64,000 nucleotides of DNA from Cardiocondyla obscurior (lineage: Eukaryota; Arthropoda; Insecta; Hymenoptera; Formicidae), in contig NC_091887.1 in the NCBI RefSeq assembly GCF_019399895.1, positions 1,116,001 through 1,180,000 of the forward strand, read 5' to 3'. Positions 39,401 through 51,571 of this stretch are shown one piece after another. A program made the position numbers and the translations under genes. Each line of letters starts with the position of its first letter. The first letter of the stretch is position 1. The notes under the pieces are model-generated. The model did no database searches, had not been told where the DNA came from, and worked only from the letters and a program-made list of their open reading frames with translations.

Positions 39401-42400
39401 TAAATTGGCGTACCATCCAGTGAGTTTCTTAAGGCGCTAGGACCCTTCCGATTGTGTCAATTCATAAAGCGAAGATTTCATTCTTTATTCTCTGGCGCCT
39501 CCTTTACGAGAGTGCTTTAACGATTCACAAAAATGACGGGAATTTATAAAAATAACAATAAAGGAGTACTACTGGCGGACTAAGCCTGCGCTGTGAGAAA
39601 ATAAAAAATAAGCCCGAAAGAATAAGTAGGTGGTCGATGGTGCCGAAACGTAGGGAAACGGGGCCGGTGGTTCTTCCTAATCTATTGGCACAAAGGATCG
39701 GCCAGGCAATGTCCGGCGAACTTCTGAGAAGCCGGATCATTTCGGAAATTCGGAACGAGAACCTCCGCAGCGTGCAGTAAATTATCGGCCGAAAATGAGT
39801 TGTTGTTTTAGGTACGACCGGTCGGTTCATTTTTTTTTCTTTTTTTTTCCCCCTCCCGAAGAGATATCATTAGATAACACTCGCTCGTTGAAGATTGACA
39901 TTGGAATGTAAAAAATAACAAGGAGACGTTCAACTTTTTAGTCCCTCTCGTCTTCGCGCCAAAAAAGAAAGGTTATGAAGTTTTGACCTTAGACCTTCCA
40001 AAATTCCCTCCTCTAGTAAGTTTCCATAATCTCGAAAAGTAAATATTGAGTCTCGATAACGATCTCGATAAAAAGATATTTACGATAAAAAAAAAAAAAG
40101 AAAAAGAAATATGATAAAATAACGGCGGAAAAAAAATTACTCGAATTACCGATTGATTTTTGAAACTATCACGATTAATGGCTTAAAAGATTCGAAAAGA
40201 GATAATTTAAAGGTAATAATAAATTACTTATACAATTAAATCGTAAGACGTCGTGGGAAAAAAAAAGTCGAGATACCTTACGGTTGTGGACTGTCAATTT
40301 CGTAAGAGAAAATATGTGACCGCGCGTTCAAGCCCACCGTAGACCGACATGTCAGACGTAAGAGTTAAGACCAACAGCGGGTTCGTGCACCAGAATAAAC
40401 AGCCTCGCGTTCGAGCGTGGTCGATAGAGGAAACGAGCCTTCGGGCGGCATACACGTTTCAGCATTTAATTATCGTCCATCGCTTAATTATTTTCCTCTC
40501 ATTGTCGGGCGCGCGCGCGCCGCGGCGGGAATGCTAATCACTCGCGATTCTTACGCGGAAATTGCGGAAAGAGGCGAGCAGGAAGCGAACGAGCGTCTTT
40601 CTTTCTCTCCTTTATGGCGGCATGCGTCGGTCGGTACCGTTAGCCGTTGACAAGTCGATGCATCCTGTCGTGAATCACTCGAATGAAAGAAAAAGAAGAG
40701 GGAAAGAAAAAAAAACAAAAAAAGAAAAGCCAGATAATACCGGAAACAATGGCGCAATCATTACGTCACGTCCTGTAAACAATGCTTGCGATTTGACGAT
40801 TCCGTCGATGGATTGTAATAGAAATAATCGCGATTCCCAGTTACGCACGAGCGATGTAAAGTTACGTCCCGTTTTTTTTTCCAACGAAACCGTCGGAAAG
40901 TTTCAAGAATTCGACGTACAATGCAATAAAAAGATACATTTTTATTTTTGACATATAAATACAAGATAAAAAAATTATATGCCACGTACCGCATTTTTTT
41001 TAATGTTGTGAATTTTTTAATATTAAATATCAAACAACGAGAGCGTATAAAAAAAATTTTTTAACTCTCCCTCTTCTTTTAGTTTCCTTCCGTAAATCTG
41101 CCTACCGTTTATTTCAGGAATAAAGACGTATTCCGCACAAGCACGTCAGCGTTTCGATAATTTTAGCGCGTGTTACATCTCGTGACAAATCACTCGGGAA
41201 AACGAGTTCACGAGTGAACAAATCGAGCGTTCATCCGCGTCAATTTTTTTTTTTATCGTAAAGGGATGCACGTTCCCGGAACAGTAACGCGGAAGACGAT
41301 GCTCTCTAGGAAGCAGTCGACGGAGAAAAAAGGGCGACGGTTTCGAGGAGTCCATCGAATCTAGTAATAACGATTCGTCCTCTTCGATCCGCGATATAGC
41401 GGAAGAACTCGCTCGTCCGTAGGCAATTTTTCAAGCTCCTCGACTACACCGCGGGGCCTTTTTTTCTCTCTCTCTATCTCTCTCTCTTTCTTTTCTCGTG
41501 GGCAACACATTCGACTGGAAGAAACAATATTTCCCGAAGCCCGGGCATAAACCGGCCATAAATTTTCCAGCCTCGAGAAGGCAGTTTTACCTATTCCGTC
41601 GCGTTTCTTTTTTTCCCCTTCCCCCTTTTTCTTTTCTTTGCGAACGCAGTTGCGAACAAGGCTTAACGGGACGCGTTGCCGTGGGTACGGACAGCACGAA
41701 AACCCTTTGAGAAAGTATCTGATGAGTAGGGCGGTGACGGCGGTGTAAGGATGCAAGCACGAAGTCGCAGTAATTTCAAGTCGAGCCCCGCAGAGTCCGT
41801 GACCGTGGTAGCAATTATCGAGAATTAAACGTCCGGAGTTCTTGGACGGACGACGAGTTGCCATCACCAGGCAGATGCAAGACGCGGCGGCGTCGGTCGG
41901 GAAATTTTAATAAGACTCAAAAGTTTGTTTAATAGGACGTCCCCCGACGGACTTTTCTCGCGAGAGGCGAGATCGTTAGAATACTTTGCTACGAAAGTTC
42001 CGGCAGTCATTCTCGCAGTGTCCGCGGAGGCAAAGCGTATCGATTGGGAATCGAGGGAACGGCGAAAAAGAGGCGATGCGACTATGATTAAATTGGAATT
42101 CGGAGATTGAACGGGGGCCGCGAAATAAGGCGCGAATAAAGCGACCGAGCGTTGTAGTTTAATCGCGAGAGCTAGCTGTCGTAAAAATATCCCGTAGCTG
42201 TTTCCTTTTTTTTTTATATTTAAATATATATTTATTTCAAGAATAAAGGGTAAATAAATTCAAGTTGAAAGCCAGAGGTAGAGACATCTTGAATCTTTCG
42301 ATACGAATGACACGCTTCATAGAAGTCCGCTTATCCTACCTTCGAGATGGAATACTTGACTTCGGGATTATGCGACACCCGCTCGTCCCGAGACGACTTA

Positions 42401-43329
42401 CTGATTTTTCCCATTACCCGCTAAATGCTCCTCCGTTTTCCAACAGTTCAACAAGTGGCAGGTGCCTCTTACACGGATCGAACACTGACATGGAAATGCC
42501 CAAATGGAACGGGTAGGCGCGACCGAGGCCGAAGATAAATCGTCGTCGATTACCATTTAGTTAGGTTCGCCCGCGTGTACACACGGGCTTTACGTGCCAG
42601 TCCATAATTCACGATTTCGAAAGGGACACCGCCGGTAACACTGGGAAAATGGAGATTAGGTCGAGCGCCGTCAAGCGCGGCCGAAAGAAAAGAGAAGCGC
42701 CGCCGGGGGAGCTTGCCAAATGGATCCAGAACTTGTTCTCACGCGTATCGCAAATAAAAAAATATATAAAAATAAAAAAAAAATAAAAATAATAATAAAT
42801 CTACCTTAAATCTTATTCTGCGGTTGATTTGCGAGTCTGGCACGGTTAAGAAAAACGAAAAGCGGATAATTAAATAAATAATTAAGAAAATTTTATCGTC
42901 AACGTATTTAACGTTCAAACGTTCGTAAATTAATAGCACTGCGAGATAATATAAATATAAAAGCAATTTCCTAATGTAATCTAAAAGTTTCTCGGAGAAA
43001 AAGAGAAAGAGAAAGAAGTTGCGTGCTCTTAAAATATACTTTGCTAAAATTACGAGGGAGGGAAATTAATTGGGACAACATATCGCGCACAACAATATAC
43101 ATTGTGGGAGGGTTCATCGTCGAGAAATTTACGAGGCGAGGCGAGAGACGGTTTATCAACCAACAGGTGCTTTCTGTGATCTGCCTCTGGCTGCGTTCAC
43201 ACGTTCATACTGACCCTATCTGTGCGGACTTCTCGACCAGGACCCTTGCCCTTGATCGCTTCTACAACGGAATACCGAGAAGTCCGATACTTGCTAGAGA
43301 GAGAGAAAAAAAAAAAAAAAAAAACTCCC
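36421..43329. other. Noncoding stretch, mixed composition
   Basis: No gene is recognisable. Notable simple tracts are a 58-nt purine run (37,999-38,056), T-rich tracts at 36,942-36,960 and 39,090-39,137, a 12-base GC alternation at 40,509-40,520, and a CT-rich run at 41,459-41,497. The 83-codon frame at 42,265-42,516 is less arginine-biased than its neighbours but matches nothing I know. AT-rich sequence fills about 42,757-42,970. Confidence 0.55.
37999..38056 (+). repeat. 58-nt homopurine tract
   Basis: An uninterrupted stretch of A with scattered G. The opposite strand is all pyrimidine, which makes it a candidate for intramolecular triplex formation and for replication slippage. Confidence 0.8.
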
Positions 43330-43502
43330 GGACAGGAGGAAAAGCAAAGCGAATAGAAAAGGAGATGCCGGCGTCTGAAATAGGAGCGTGCACCAAAAGA
43401 GCCGCCGCGCCGCGAGGACCGACAGGGCAAAAAGGAAGGAGACGAGAAACGCATGGAGGGCGCATAGGCAGGTATATTCATTCAGAAGATCGCCGCATTA
43501 AA
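43330..43502 (+). repeat. Diverged direct repeat, copy 1
   Basis: The core at 43,376-43,502 aligns by eye with 44,126-44,242. Shared words in order are TGAAAT-GGAG, CACCAAAAG followed by GCCGC, a purine-rich middle, and CAGGTA-ATTCATTCA-AAGA. Weaker similarity extends upstream to about 43,330. No reading frame is preserved between copies, so a noncoding duplication is favoured. Confidence 0.5.
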
Positions 43503-44094
43503 CCCGAGGAGGGCACTCCTACTCAACTTCACCTTTTTAGTTAGGAAGAGAGGACCGTTTCACAGCACGAGCAAAAAGTCAATAATGCCTCGCGTGAGAA
43601 TCGCGGTTGGGTATAATACGCAGAAATACGGCATCGAATTGGTTCTCGCGATGCAAAGTAGTATAATTCGCAAATGAGCGCAGCGCGCGGTGAAAGGGGT
43701 AAGTATCTCGAACTTTAACAGTTCGCAAATTAGTCGGCGGTGATCGATAGTCGCGCAATCGGATAAAAAACAGAGCGCTGCGGCGGTGCGTAAAGTATTC
43801 GTCGGCGATTTGTCGTACAATCGATCGTAAACGGGCGGTCGCGGGAGACGAGAGAATATCGTTTACGCCGGATATAAAAACGTGTAGCGTTTGCCGAAGA
43901 TTCACACGGTCTTCCCACGCGGACGGTTTGTCTCATCTTCGTGACCCATCTTCGATCATCCTACGAACGCAAAACCGAGAAGCGCCCGAGGAGGCGATGG
44001 AATGAAGGAAAGGGAGAAAAAGGAGCGCCGGACGGAAAGAAAGCCGCGATGAAGAGGAGAACGTTAGACCAAGAGGGAAAGGGAGAGAGGGGGG

Positions 44095-44242
44095 GCCGAG
44101 AGAGGAGAAGCGAAAGAATTCCAGTTTGAAATCGGAGTGCTCACCAAAAGCGCCGCGTCGTCTCGTTGCGATCGGAGGGGAGGGAAAGAGATGTGAGAAA
44201 GGGGTCAGGTAGATTCATTCACAAGACCCCCACGGTTTTAAC
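44095..44242 (+). repeat. Diverged direct repeat, copy 2
   Basis: Partner of 43,330-43,502, starting about 750 bp downstream. The best-kept words are CACCAAAAGCGCCGC and CAGGTAGATTCATTCA. The middle is shorter by about 10 bp. Confidence 0.5.
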
Positions 44243-45210
44243 GCGATGCCCCACTACACGTACAATATCCCCGACGATGGGGCCCCGTCGGATCCCGTTT
44301 TACCCTTTCTCGCCGACGCGGAGCCCGCGGCGGGTCCCACTCCTCGGGACCGTCCAAGACCACCGGTTCTCGCATACCACTCGTCTCCGCGGCGGGGACC
44401 ACCAACCGACAACGAGTCGAGAAACTCTCCCGGCCTTCCAGCACGTCGTTTCTTATCCGTCTCTCCCTTGCGAAGCGTAGACCAAACAAAGGAATCCGAG
44501 AAGCGGCCGACGACGTCGGAATTTCAGGGGCCTCTCGCGCCATTCCCTCTTCCCTCTCTTAACGCAGTCTACCTACTCTATCTTTCTTCCTCTCTCTCTC
44601 TCTCTCTCCGTCCCTCACCTCTAGCTCCCCCTTTCTTCTCACCCGAAGATGCATCTCTCGTCTACAGTGTTTACGGTTACCTACGCGCAGCTCGTTCGCT
44701 TTCTCTTTCTCTTTCTCTCTCTCTCTCTCTGCTTTACTGTTGAGAATATCGATGTTGCCCCCTCTGGCTCGCGAATTGTACAGCGGAATCTCTGGCATCC
44801 GTCTCGATAATGCGCCTTGGCTCGCACGTTATTTCGCTTTGTTTTATGCGGTAAGAGGCGCTCCCGCCGCCGCCCGATAAAAATGACATGCCGCAACGTC
44901 ACGTCGATTTATGTCGAGACCCGCGCGGCAAAGTAACGACCGATTCGGCGCTTCCGCGGTATTTAAAAGCGATCCGCGGGTGATAGAATGCCATTAAATC
45001 GCGAGTTTAAGCGAAACTTGACCTACAGATGTCGAATACGTCGCACTTATCGTATCTCGCGACCATTACACTCGTTTCGCTGGGCCGCGAAGCGATATAT
45101 TCCGCGTAATTGCACGATACAAGTACTCGAAGGATTCACGGCTTGCGAGAGCGGAGTCCCTCTGAGGGAGCGCGCTTCCGACGTTTGTTCACGAGATCCC
45201 CCGGGGAGTG
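44243..45210. other. Noncoding, with CT microsatellites
   Basis: No gene is recognisable. A 165-codon plus frame at 44,246-44,743 is proline/serine-rich and ends in a serine-leucine string that merely translates CT repeats (TC x9 at 44,591-44,608; a pyrimidine run at 44,699-44,730). It is not called as a gene. Confidence 0.55.
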
Positions 45211-45290
45211 TACGCATTTACCTATTAGTATCGACTTTGTCGCTTTATGGTACATGACATTCCATTAAGCGGCACGCGCGTCCATACATA
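45211..45290 (+). repeat. Diverged direct repeat with ATTCCATTAAGC, copy 1
   Basis: Eighty bases align without a gap to 45,881-45,960, exactly 670 bp downstream. Shared features are TTAGTATC, TTTATGG, ACATG, ATTCCATTAAGC and a CG-containing tail. By eye about three quarters of positions agree. Similarity beyond position 45,290 is weak. Confidence 0.55.
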
Positions 45291-45542
45291 ATCTAGGTGA
45301 AAAGTAATAATCGTCCCTGGTGCTTCCAACCATGCTGGACAAGCTTCAAAATGCCATTTGCGCGTACGTAACAATGAAAAGATTTACGTTTTCTTAGAAT
45401 TTTTTTTTATATAATTTATATTATGCATATTTGTGTTCTTATATTTTTATTAATTTAATATTTCGCGTCGAAATCATCAAAGGTCCCGACAAGTACTTGC
45501 GTCGTAAAATTTTTCTTAAAAAGAAATAGGAAAAAAAAAAAA

Positions 45543-45596
45543 ATATATATATATATATCAGCTGCAGTGCCTCAAAAAAAAAAAAAAAAAAAAAAA
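45543..45596 (+). repeat. AT dinucleotide run and A23 tract
   Basis: An alternating AT run (45,543-45,558) is followed 15 bp later by A23 (45,574-45,596). It lies between the two copies of the 670-bp-spaced repeat. Confidence 0.85.
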
Positions 45597-45880
45597 TTGC
45601 GCCTGGCAGAATGCGAAGCTCATCGTCGGACAAAATCTGGGAAGCAGCGACGCGATTCGTCCCATTTTTAAGAGCACGTTCCGGCGTAACGTCGATTGCG
45701 TCGTTTTACGACGCATAAAGTCCCATTAAAATCTCTCGGGGGGCGCGGTGTACAAAGATATTTAAGGATACACGCGCGGTCCACGATGCGCTCCAGGTGA
45801 TTCCCGGCGTGAGGCCAGCCGCCGCCACGCAATATACATAATACGATACTCGTCTTCCAGTCGAAAGCGTTTACAGTATG

Positions 45881-45960
45881 TACATATTTGCCTTTTAGTA
45901 TCAATTTCACGGTTTTATGGAACATGGAATTCCATTAAGCCGCTGAGCGCCATTGGTACA
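45881..45960 (+). repeat. Diverged direct repeat with ATTCCATTAAGC, copy 2
   Basis: Partner of 45,211-45,290. In this copy the core forms a perfect 12-bp palindrome, ATGGAATTCCAT, at 45,924-45,935; copy 1 has a one-base-broken version. Alternating matches spread over the whole length suggest an old duplication. Confidence 0.55.
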
Positions 45961-48900
45961 CATCGCACGCATTAGCTGAGAAGAGTGGCGGCCGTTAGTG
46001 GCCGTTGTACGTGTACGTTATTACATCTCGAAAGCGCGATTCGATGGCCCGGAACGGGAGAAGGTTACGACTCAAAGGAGCCGATCTTCCCCGGCCGGCG
46101 TGCTATGTATCTCGCGGTATGAATATCTCAGGACCGCGATCATCCACGGAGTTGCGGTTCCCCCCGTTCCGTGCTATCGAATTTTACGAGGCCGGTTGCC
46201 GATCGGCGAGATTGAATTCGCGGGCGTCGTTTAAGGATCCCCGAGCCCCGGCACCACCTGATGGTGCGTTGTTTGAGCGAGCGCAGCCCACCACCTGTCG
46301 CGCGCCTTCTGACGCAGATCGTATGCACATCCGAAATCCCATTAAGACACACGCACCACTCGGGTGTACCCCGCGAGAGGGAAAAAAGAGAGAGAAAGAA
46401 AAAAAAAAAAAAAAACCCGACTGACTCCGACCAGCGGTTCCCGGAAGTCAGGTACCAGATACGTGACTAGAGTCCTAGGGCGGAAAATCGTACTCCTCTA
46501 TTCATGTGTTACTATTTCTTTCACATATACACGGGCACGCGTTTCGTGTGATCGTTGGACCGCGCGCATTCCAACGCGATTTCGCTACGCGGACGTTATT
46601 TATGTGTGAGCCTATCTTCACGGCCGGCTAGGTTCATCGCGTCGGGGACGCCCTTCAGAAATTTAGGCGCCGACACCCTCGGAGCTATCGAATTATGGCG
46701 CGAGCGTCCGTTTTTCGGCTCGTCTACTTTGATTTAATCGTCGTGCGTGGAGGTAAAGATTTATGTGATTCTATAATAACGTTGCCGTAAAGGTGTCAGA
46801 CGTTGCCGATAAAGCGACAAAAGACATCCCACCCAAAGTATACGTAGGAGAATATATTAAGTTTATATATTTTAATAATTACGTTAAAACATTAATATGC
46901 AACTGATCTAAAAATTTATTTATAATTATTTTATATTTATAATTATTTATTTATAATTAAAAATTAATTTATAACATCACGGCTTTAAGGACTGAAAATT
47001 TTAAATATCCACCCGCGCGTTCGAAACTTATTTTATATTAAAGACGTCGGTTGTTCGATACGCTTACTTTCAAAGATGCGGTTTGATCGTGATTATATGC
47101 GAGGTGAAAGATGTGCCCGCAGTTTTAAACAGTTTTAAAGACCGGGGTTTAAATTATGCCGGACGTGGTAGAGATCGAGAAAGGGAGAGAGAGAGATGAG
47201 AGAAAAACTACGCCGTTTCCCTAACAGTTATGGCCCGACGATGAAGCTTGACAACCAGACGGCGGTGTCATCCGAGAGACTGCAAAGCGCCGAGAACGAG
47301 AGAATCCGAGAAGTAGACGTTTCGCGAGGAGCGCGAACGGTGCATCTGCAGCCGCCAGGATGGAATCGCATTAAAGCCTTGGCGACCGCAGCTTCTTTAC
47401 AATCTCGTCTAGACGCCACACCACGCGACACGCGGTGTCCGCGGCTTTTTTTATCATTAGGATATCGATTCAAGGGCAGACGAGAAACCGACATGATCTT
47501 TCCTTCCTGGCCTGTTCCTTCCGGATCTCTTTTTGCATCTTACCCCGTTTAAAAATTCACCGGTATCTCATTAAGAAAAGGAAAGAAAAAAAGAAAAAGA
47601 AAAAAAAAAGCAGTCTTATAATCTCGCTTCAGGGTACAAATGTAATTGATAAACTATGCTCTCTCGAGCCAGATAAAACTCCGATCGCCTTCGCTTCCGA
47701 CATCGTCGACGCCGCCGCGAAACGGTAATCGCGGCTCGTTCCTATCGGCGGTACATCGCAAATCGTATTGTGAAAACGGAGTATCGCGACGGATGAGACG
47801 TAAGAAAAAAAATCGCGAAGACGACTCGGCGGATTAATTAAAGACAGAATTTATCAGAAACGATATACGTAGCCGAGCGCGTAGCCCAGGTTGCAATTAT
47901 CGTTAACGCTCTGCTCCTTTACGAGCCGCTACCTCGTAAGTTACGAGTCGTAAATGTAAATGCGAGATTTGTAAAACGCCGCAGCTGCCCCTGCCGCCGA
48001 CCGGGGTTATTAGTGCACTTCGGGGGAAAGTACCGTGGATGTAATTAGAGGTGGTAAATTATTATTGCGGACCTGTGAGCCCGCATATACGCGCGCGTCC
48101 GCGTGCATCGCCGGTGCAATTTCTCTTTTTTTTTTTCTTTTTCTCCCTCCCCCTCTCATCTCCTTCCTTTTTTTTCTTCTCGCACACTCGAACTGGCAAC
48201 TCGACGCGTAAACTCACTTTACCTTCTCCCTTGACAACTTTATTGAGTGAAACCCCTTTGAATTGCGCATTACGACGATATACGGAGTGGATTAAATTGT
48301 AACCGCGATAAGCGCCGCGCGAGGCGTCGTCCAGCTTTTCTGCAAACGAATACGAATAAAATTGCCACCGCCGATCGTATTTATGATACGCGATCGCCGT
48401 GTGGTCTCCTTCCGCGTTACGTTTATTTCGCGTGCTTCAGCGTTCCCGCGATAACGCCTAGTCGGGTGTCAAGCAGTACGCGGGATGGCGGTAGGGAACG
48501 CTGCGCCTCCGACGGTGCGGTCATCGCGGCACGGAATGTCAATTTGATCCGATTAAATACTAGAAGGAACAAAAGCGCGGCGTCAGGACGGGACGAGACG
48601 CGCGTGAAACCGCGAGGTCTGACGTGCGACTGCAAGGAATCTAAAAAGCCCCCTCCGGACTATCGCGCTCGCAAGAGCCCGCCCGCTTCCGGTTTTACCG
48701 CAAATCGATTACAAATCCAACGACGTTTTTATTACGATCGTCAATCGGCGCGAGTCACCGACAACTACGTTTCTTCGTTAATGGCTTTTACCAACCGCTA
48801 TTTTATTTGAACCTCAAGGTTGTAAAAATGAAACGAAACCCGTCACCGACGCAAAAAGGAAATTTATATTATTGATTAACGTGATTTTATTTCCTTTACG

Positions 48901-51252
48901 TAATCAACCCAAGTAATTATCAAATAAGGTTGCCTCACTTACAAACGTCAATTTCTTTTATTTTTTTTTTTTATTCAGAATATTTTAAATGAACTTTATG
49001 ATTTAATCTACCGAGGGTTTTTTATCTTCCTAATTATTTCGTATAATACAATCTTACTCGAGCTGTTCTCCTCTATCTCTCTTTTTCTTTCTGTCACTTT
49101 AATTCTTCGTTGAAGAAACTGTCATTTCATCCACCGGGTATCTTAAGTTTAAAAATGTTTCTTTCGGGTTTATTAAAAAAAAAAAAAAAAATTTTAATCG
49201 GCACACGATGGAATTTGAAGCGACCTCCACGTTAACGATTGGAAAACCGACGCAACGGTTGTCGTGAAATCGGATTTCGGTTACGAAGCGATCGAAATGT
49301 TGTTAATCCAAAGCCGATTATAGCTTATGAAATTCTTGTGTCAATATTCCGACAAATGAAGATGACGACCGCGCGTTGGAATTACGGACACCTGTGAATG
49401 GCTCGGTGTTGAGTGACGCCATCAAACGTTGGACTTCAATCCTCTTTCTAATATATGATATCAAGGTCGGATAGTACTTATAGCCGTCATTAGGGTCGCG
49501 ATTCTTTGACTGGCGGCCGAATATCGATTTTCAATCGGGCTCGAATCATTAAAATTACACGGCGGTCACGGCAATTCACCGTAAGTAATTTAATTATATT
49601 TACTAGCGCAGAAGAGGGAGGACTAGAGAGCTCCGTAACAACGAAAGTCGGAATGAAGTGAACGCCTTTCAGCTCACGTAACGATTACTCTTTAAAGACG
49701 CTCTTTGTAGCGGTTGTTTGTCTTTCGGCGCACCTCTCTACGCAATACCGTCGGCATGCCGCGGGACGGAAAGGGAGAAACGCGGGGACGGGAGCGCGGC
49801 GCGAGGAGAAAGAACATAGAGATCCCCGGATAATTCCGGATAACGGTTTTCACACCGCTAAACCATCGTCGAATTACAAAGTAACCGGCGCTCGTTAGCC
49901 GTATTAGCATTAATTAACAACGGGCGCACCTGTGCGCCGCGGATCTTGCACCTCGCCGTGCTCGAGGATGGGCGACAACCGGCGTCGGGCATTCGCGAGA
50001 TCCGCGCGACGCGATTCCGGTAGCCGGCCGCGAAAATCCGCCGGCGCGAATTTCCGCGCGTTCGCACGCGCGCAGAAACGAGGCGAGGAGATGCACCGTC
50101 GTAATGTTGCCGTGCGAATGGCAAGCTGCCGACTTTCCTCTATTGGCGCCTAAGGCCGATTAGACCCCTCTTTTCATCGGTAATATCCTCCGCGTGCCGG
50201 TTGCGCTCGACGGAATCCCAGCCACGTCGTTTCGAAATTACGTTGTAAAGTCTGGGAAACACTTGCGGATCTTACACGAGGCATCGACTCTTGACTATTA
50301 ACCCGCCGATGTGCCTGTTTGGTGCCTTACGAGAATATTATACGCGCGCGGTGTAATTTAGAATGCTAATTAATTGCCCGGCCATTAGAAGGCTAAATTC
50401 GAGCGGTGGAACGTAAAAGCGCGCTTTAGCCACCGGCAATTTTTCATTCGTCGCCTTTTGCGTCACATATTAATTCGCCGGGTCTGCGCCGCGACGCGAC
50501 TCGTGCATTACGCCCGCATGCGAAAGGTTTTTTTTACATTTCGGATTAGTATGCGCGTCTAGTGGAGAACGCTTGTTCGTACGTGGAACCACTCGAAGCC
50601 GTCGATATATTGGCAGTGGGAACCGGGCCAAGATCATCGGTTGGCTGGCCCGTGACATCAATCTTTGCCACTGGCTGCGACACACACTCGCATTTACGCG
50701 TGCACGCACGCACACAGGTTTCCGCGAGCCTACGTGCACGTACGCGGCCCGCGCTCGTACCGTCGTGCAAATTGCGCAGCAGCTTACCGATTGCACCATC
50801 TACGGCAACGGAATTGTCGCGACGTCATAGAATTGCGCGCGGCTAGAGAAAGAAGGGCGACCTGGCTGGCGACGAGAAAACTTTCCACTCCGGCCGTAGA
50901 ATTCTCAAAGCGCGATTGTTGTGCGACGTTATACGATTTCACCGCGCGTTATTGCCGCCGCCGTCCTCGCGTTCTGCGTCGCAATTAATGTCACCGAATA
51001 TTTCAGATTAATCGGCGCGATCGCGACGCGTTATTAAGCCCCCCGATGAAACGGAGAGCCGGGCGAGCGATTATCTCGCGATTTTCATAAACTGCGCGCT
51101 TTCGAACGGAGGTATTATCATTTGTCGAAAAGATCGCGCGATAAGAAATCTTTAAAGGAACGCTCGTCAACGTCGGATGTTAATGGCGTTTCCTCTGGAG
51201 AATAAAAACGGAGAAAACGTCGAGAAGGTGAGAAATTGGAGGAACGAGAAAA
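45961..51252. other. Noncoding stretch, mixed composition
   Basis: No gene is recognisable. It contains an A-rich tract at 46,398-46,415, an AT-only island made of TTTATAATTA-type units (46,911-46,974), a 38-nt purine run (47,573-47,610), T/C runs at 48,119-48,180, and CG-rich sequence at 49,920-50,110 and 50,640-51,060. Frames up to 139 codons show no domain I recognise. Confidence 0.55.
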
Positions 51253-51280
51253 GGGGTAAGAGGGGGAGGGGGGAGAAGGG
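51253..51280 (+). other. Potential G-quadruplex (plus strand)
   Basis: G runs of 4, 5, 6 and 3 bases (51,253-256, 262-266, 268-273, 278-280) are separated by loops of 5, 1 and 4 bases. A second, oppositely oriented motif lies about 270 bp downstream. Confidence 0.6.
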
Positions 51281-51552
51281 TGGAGGAACAATGAAAAAGA
51301 AACGCGAAGCAAACAGGTAGAAAAGAAGAAGTGGCGCGGCTTGATTAGACCAAGAATTACGGAAGCTCTTTGAGCGCAGGGAGATTATGTAAGGCTGTGG
51401 TAGCGCCGTAAAAACTGGGCGCAATCGCAACGACTGGCGCCTCCTAATTGGCGTGCCTACTCCGCGTTATAGCGCGATAATAATTGTTTCTCGACGTTTC
51501 GTAATAGCGACTTGCGCTTTTTTTTTATTCCCCCGGTTTTCTCCTTGACTCT

Positions 51553-51571
51553 CCCTCCCCCTTCCCCGCCC
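51553..51571 (-). other. Potential G-quadruplex (minus strand), tight loops
   Basis: C runs of 3, 5, 4 and 3 bases (51,553-555, 557-561, 564-567, 569-571) have loops of only 1, 2 and 1 bases. This is the type of motif expected to fold most stably. It faces the plus-strand motif at 51,253-51,280. Confidence 0.65.

Noticed and set aside
39902..39912. Start of a miR-1-like sequence (TGGAATGTAAA)
   Set aside because: The match stops after 11 bases and no hairpin partner is visible.
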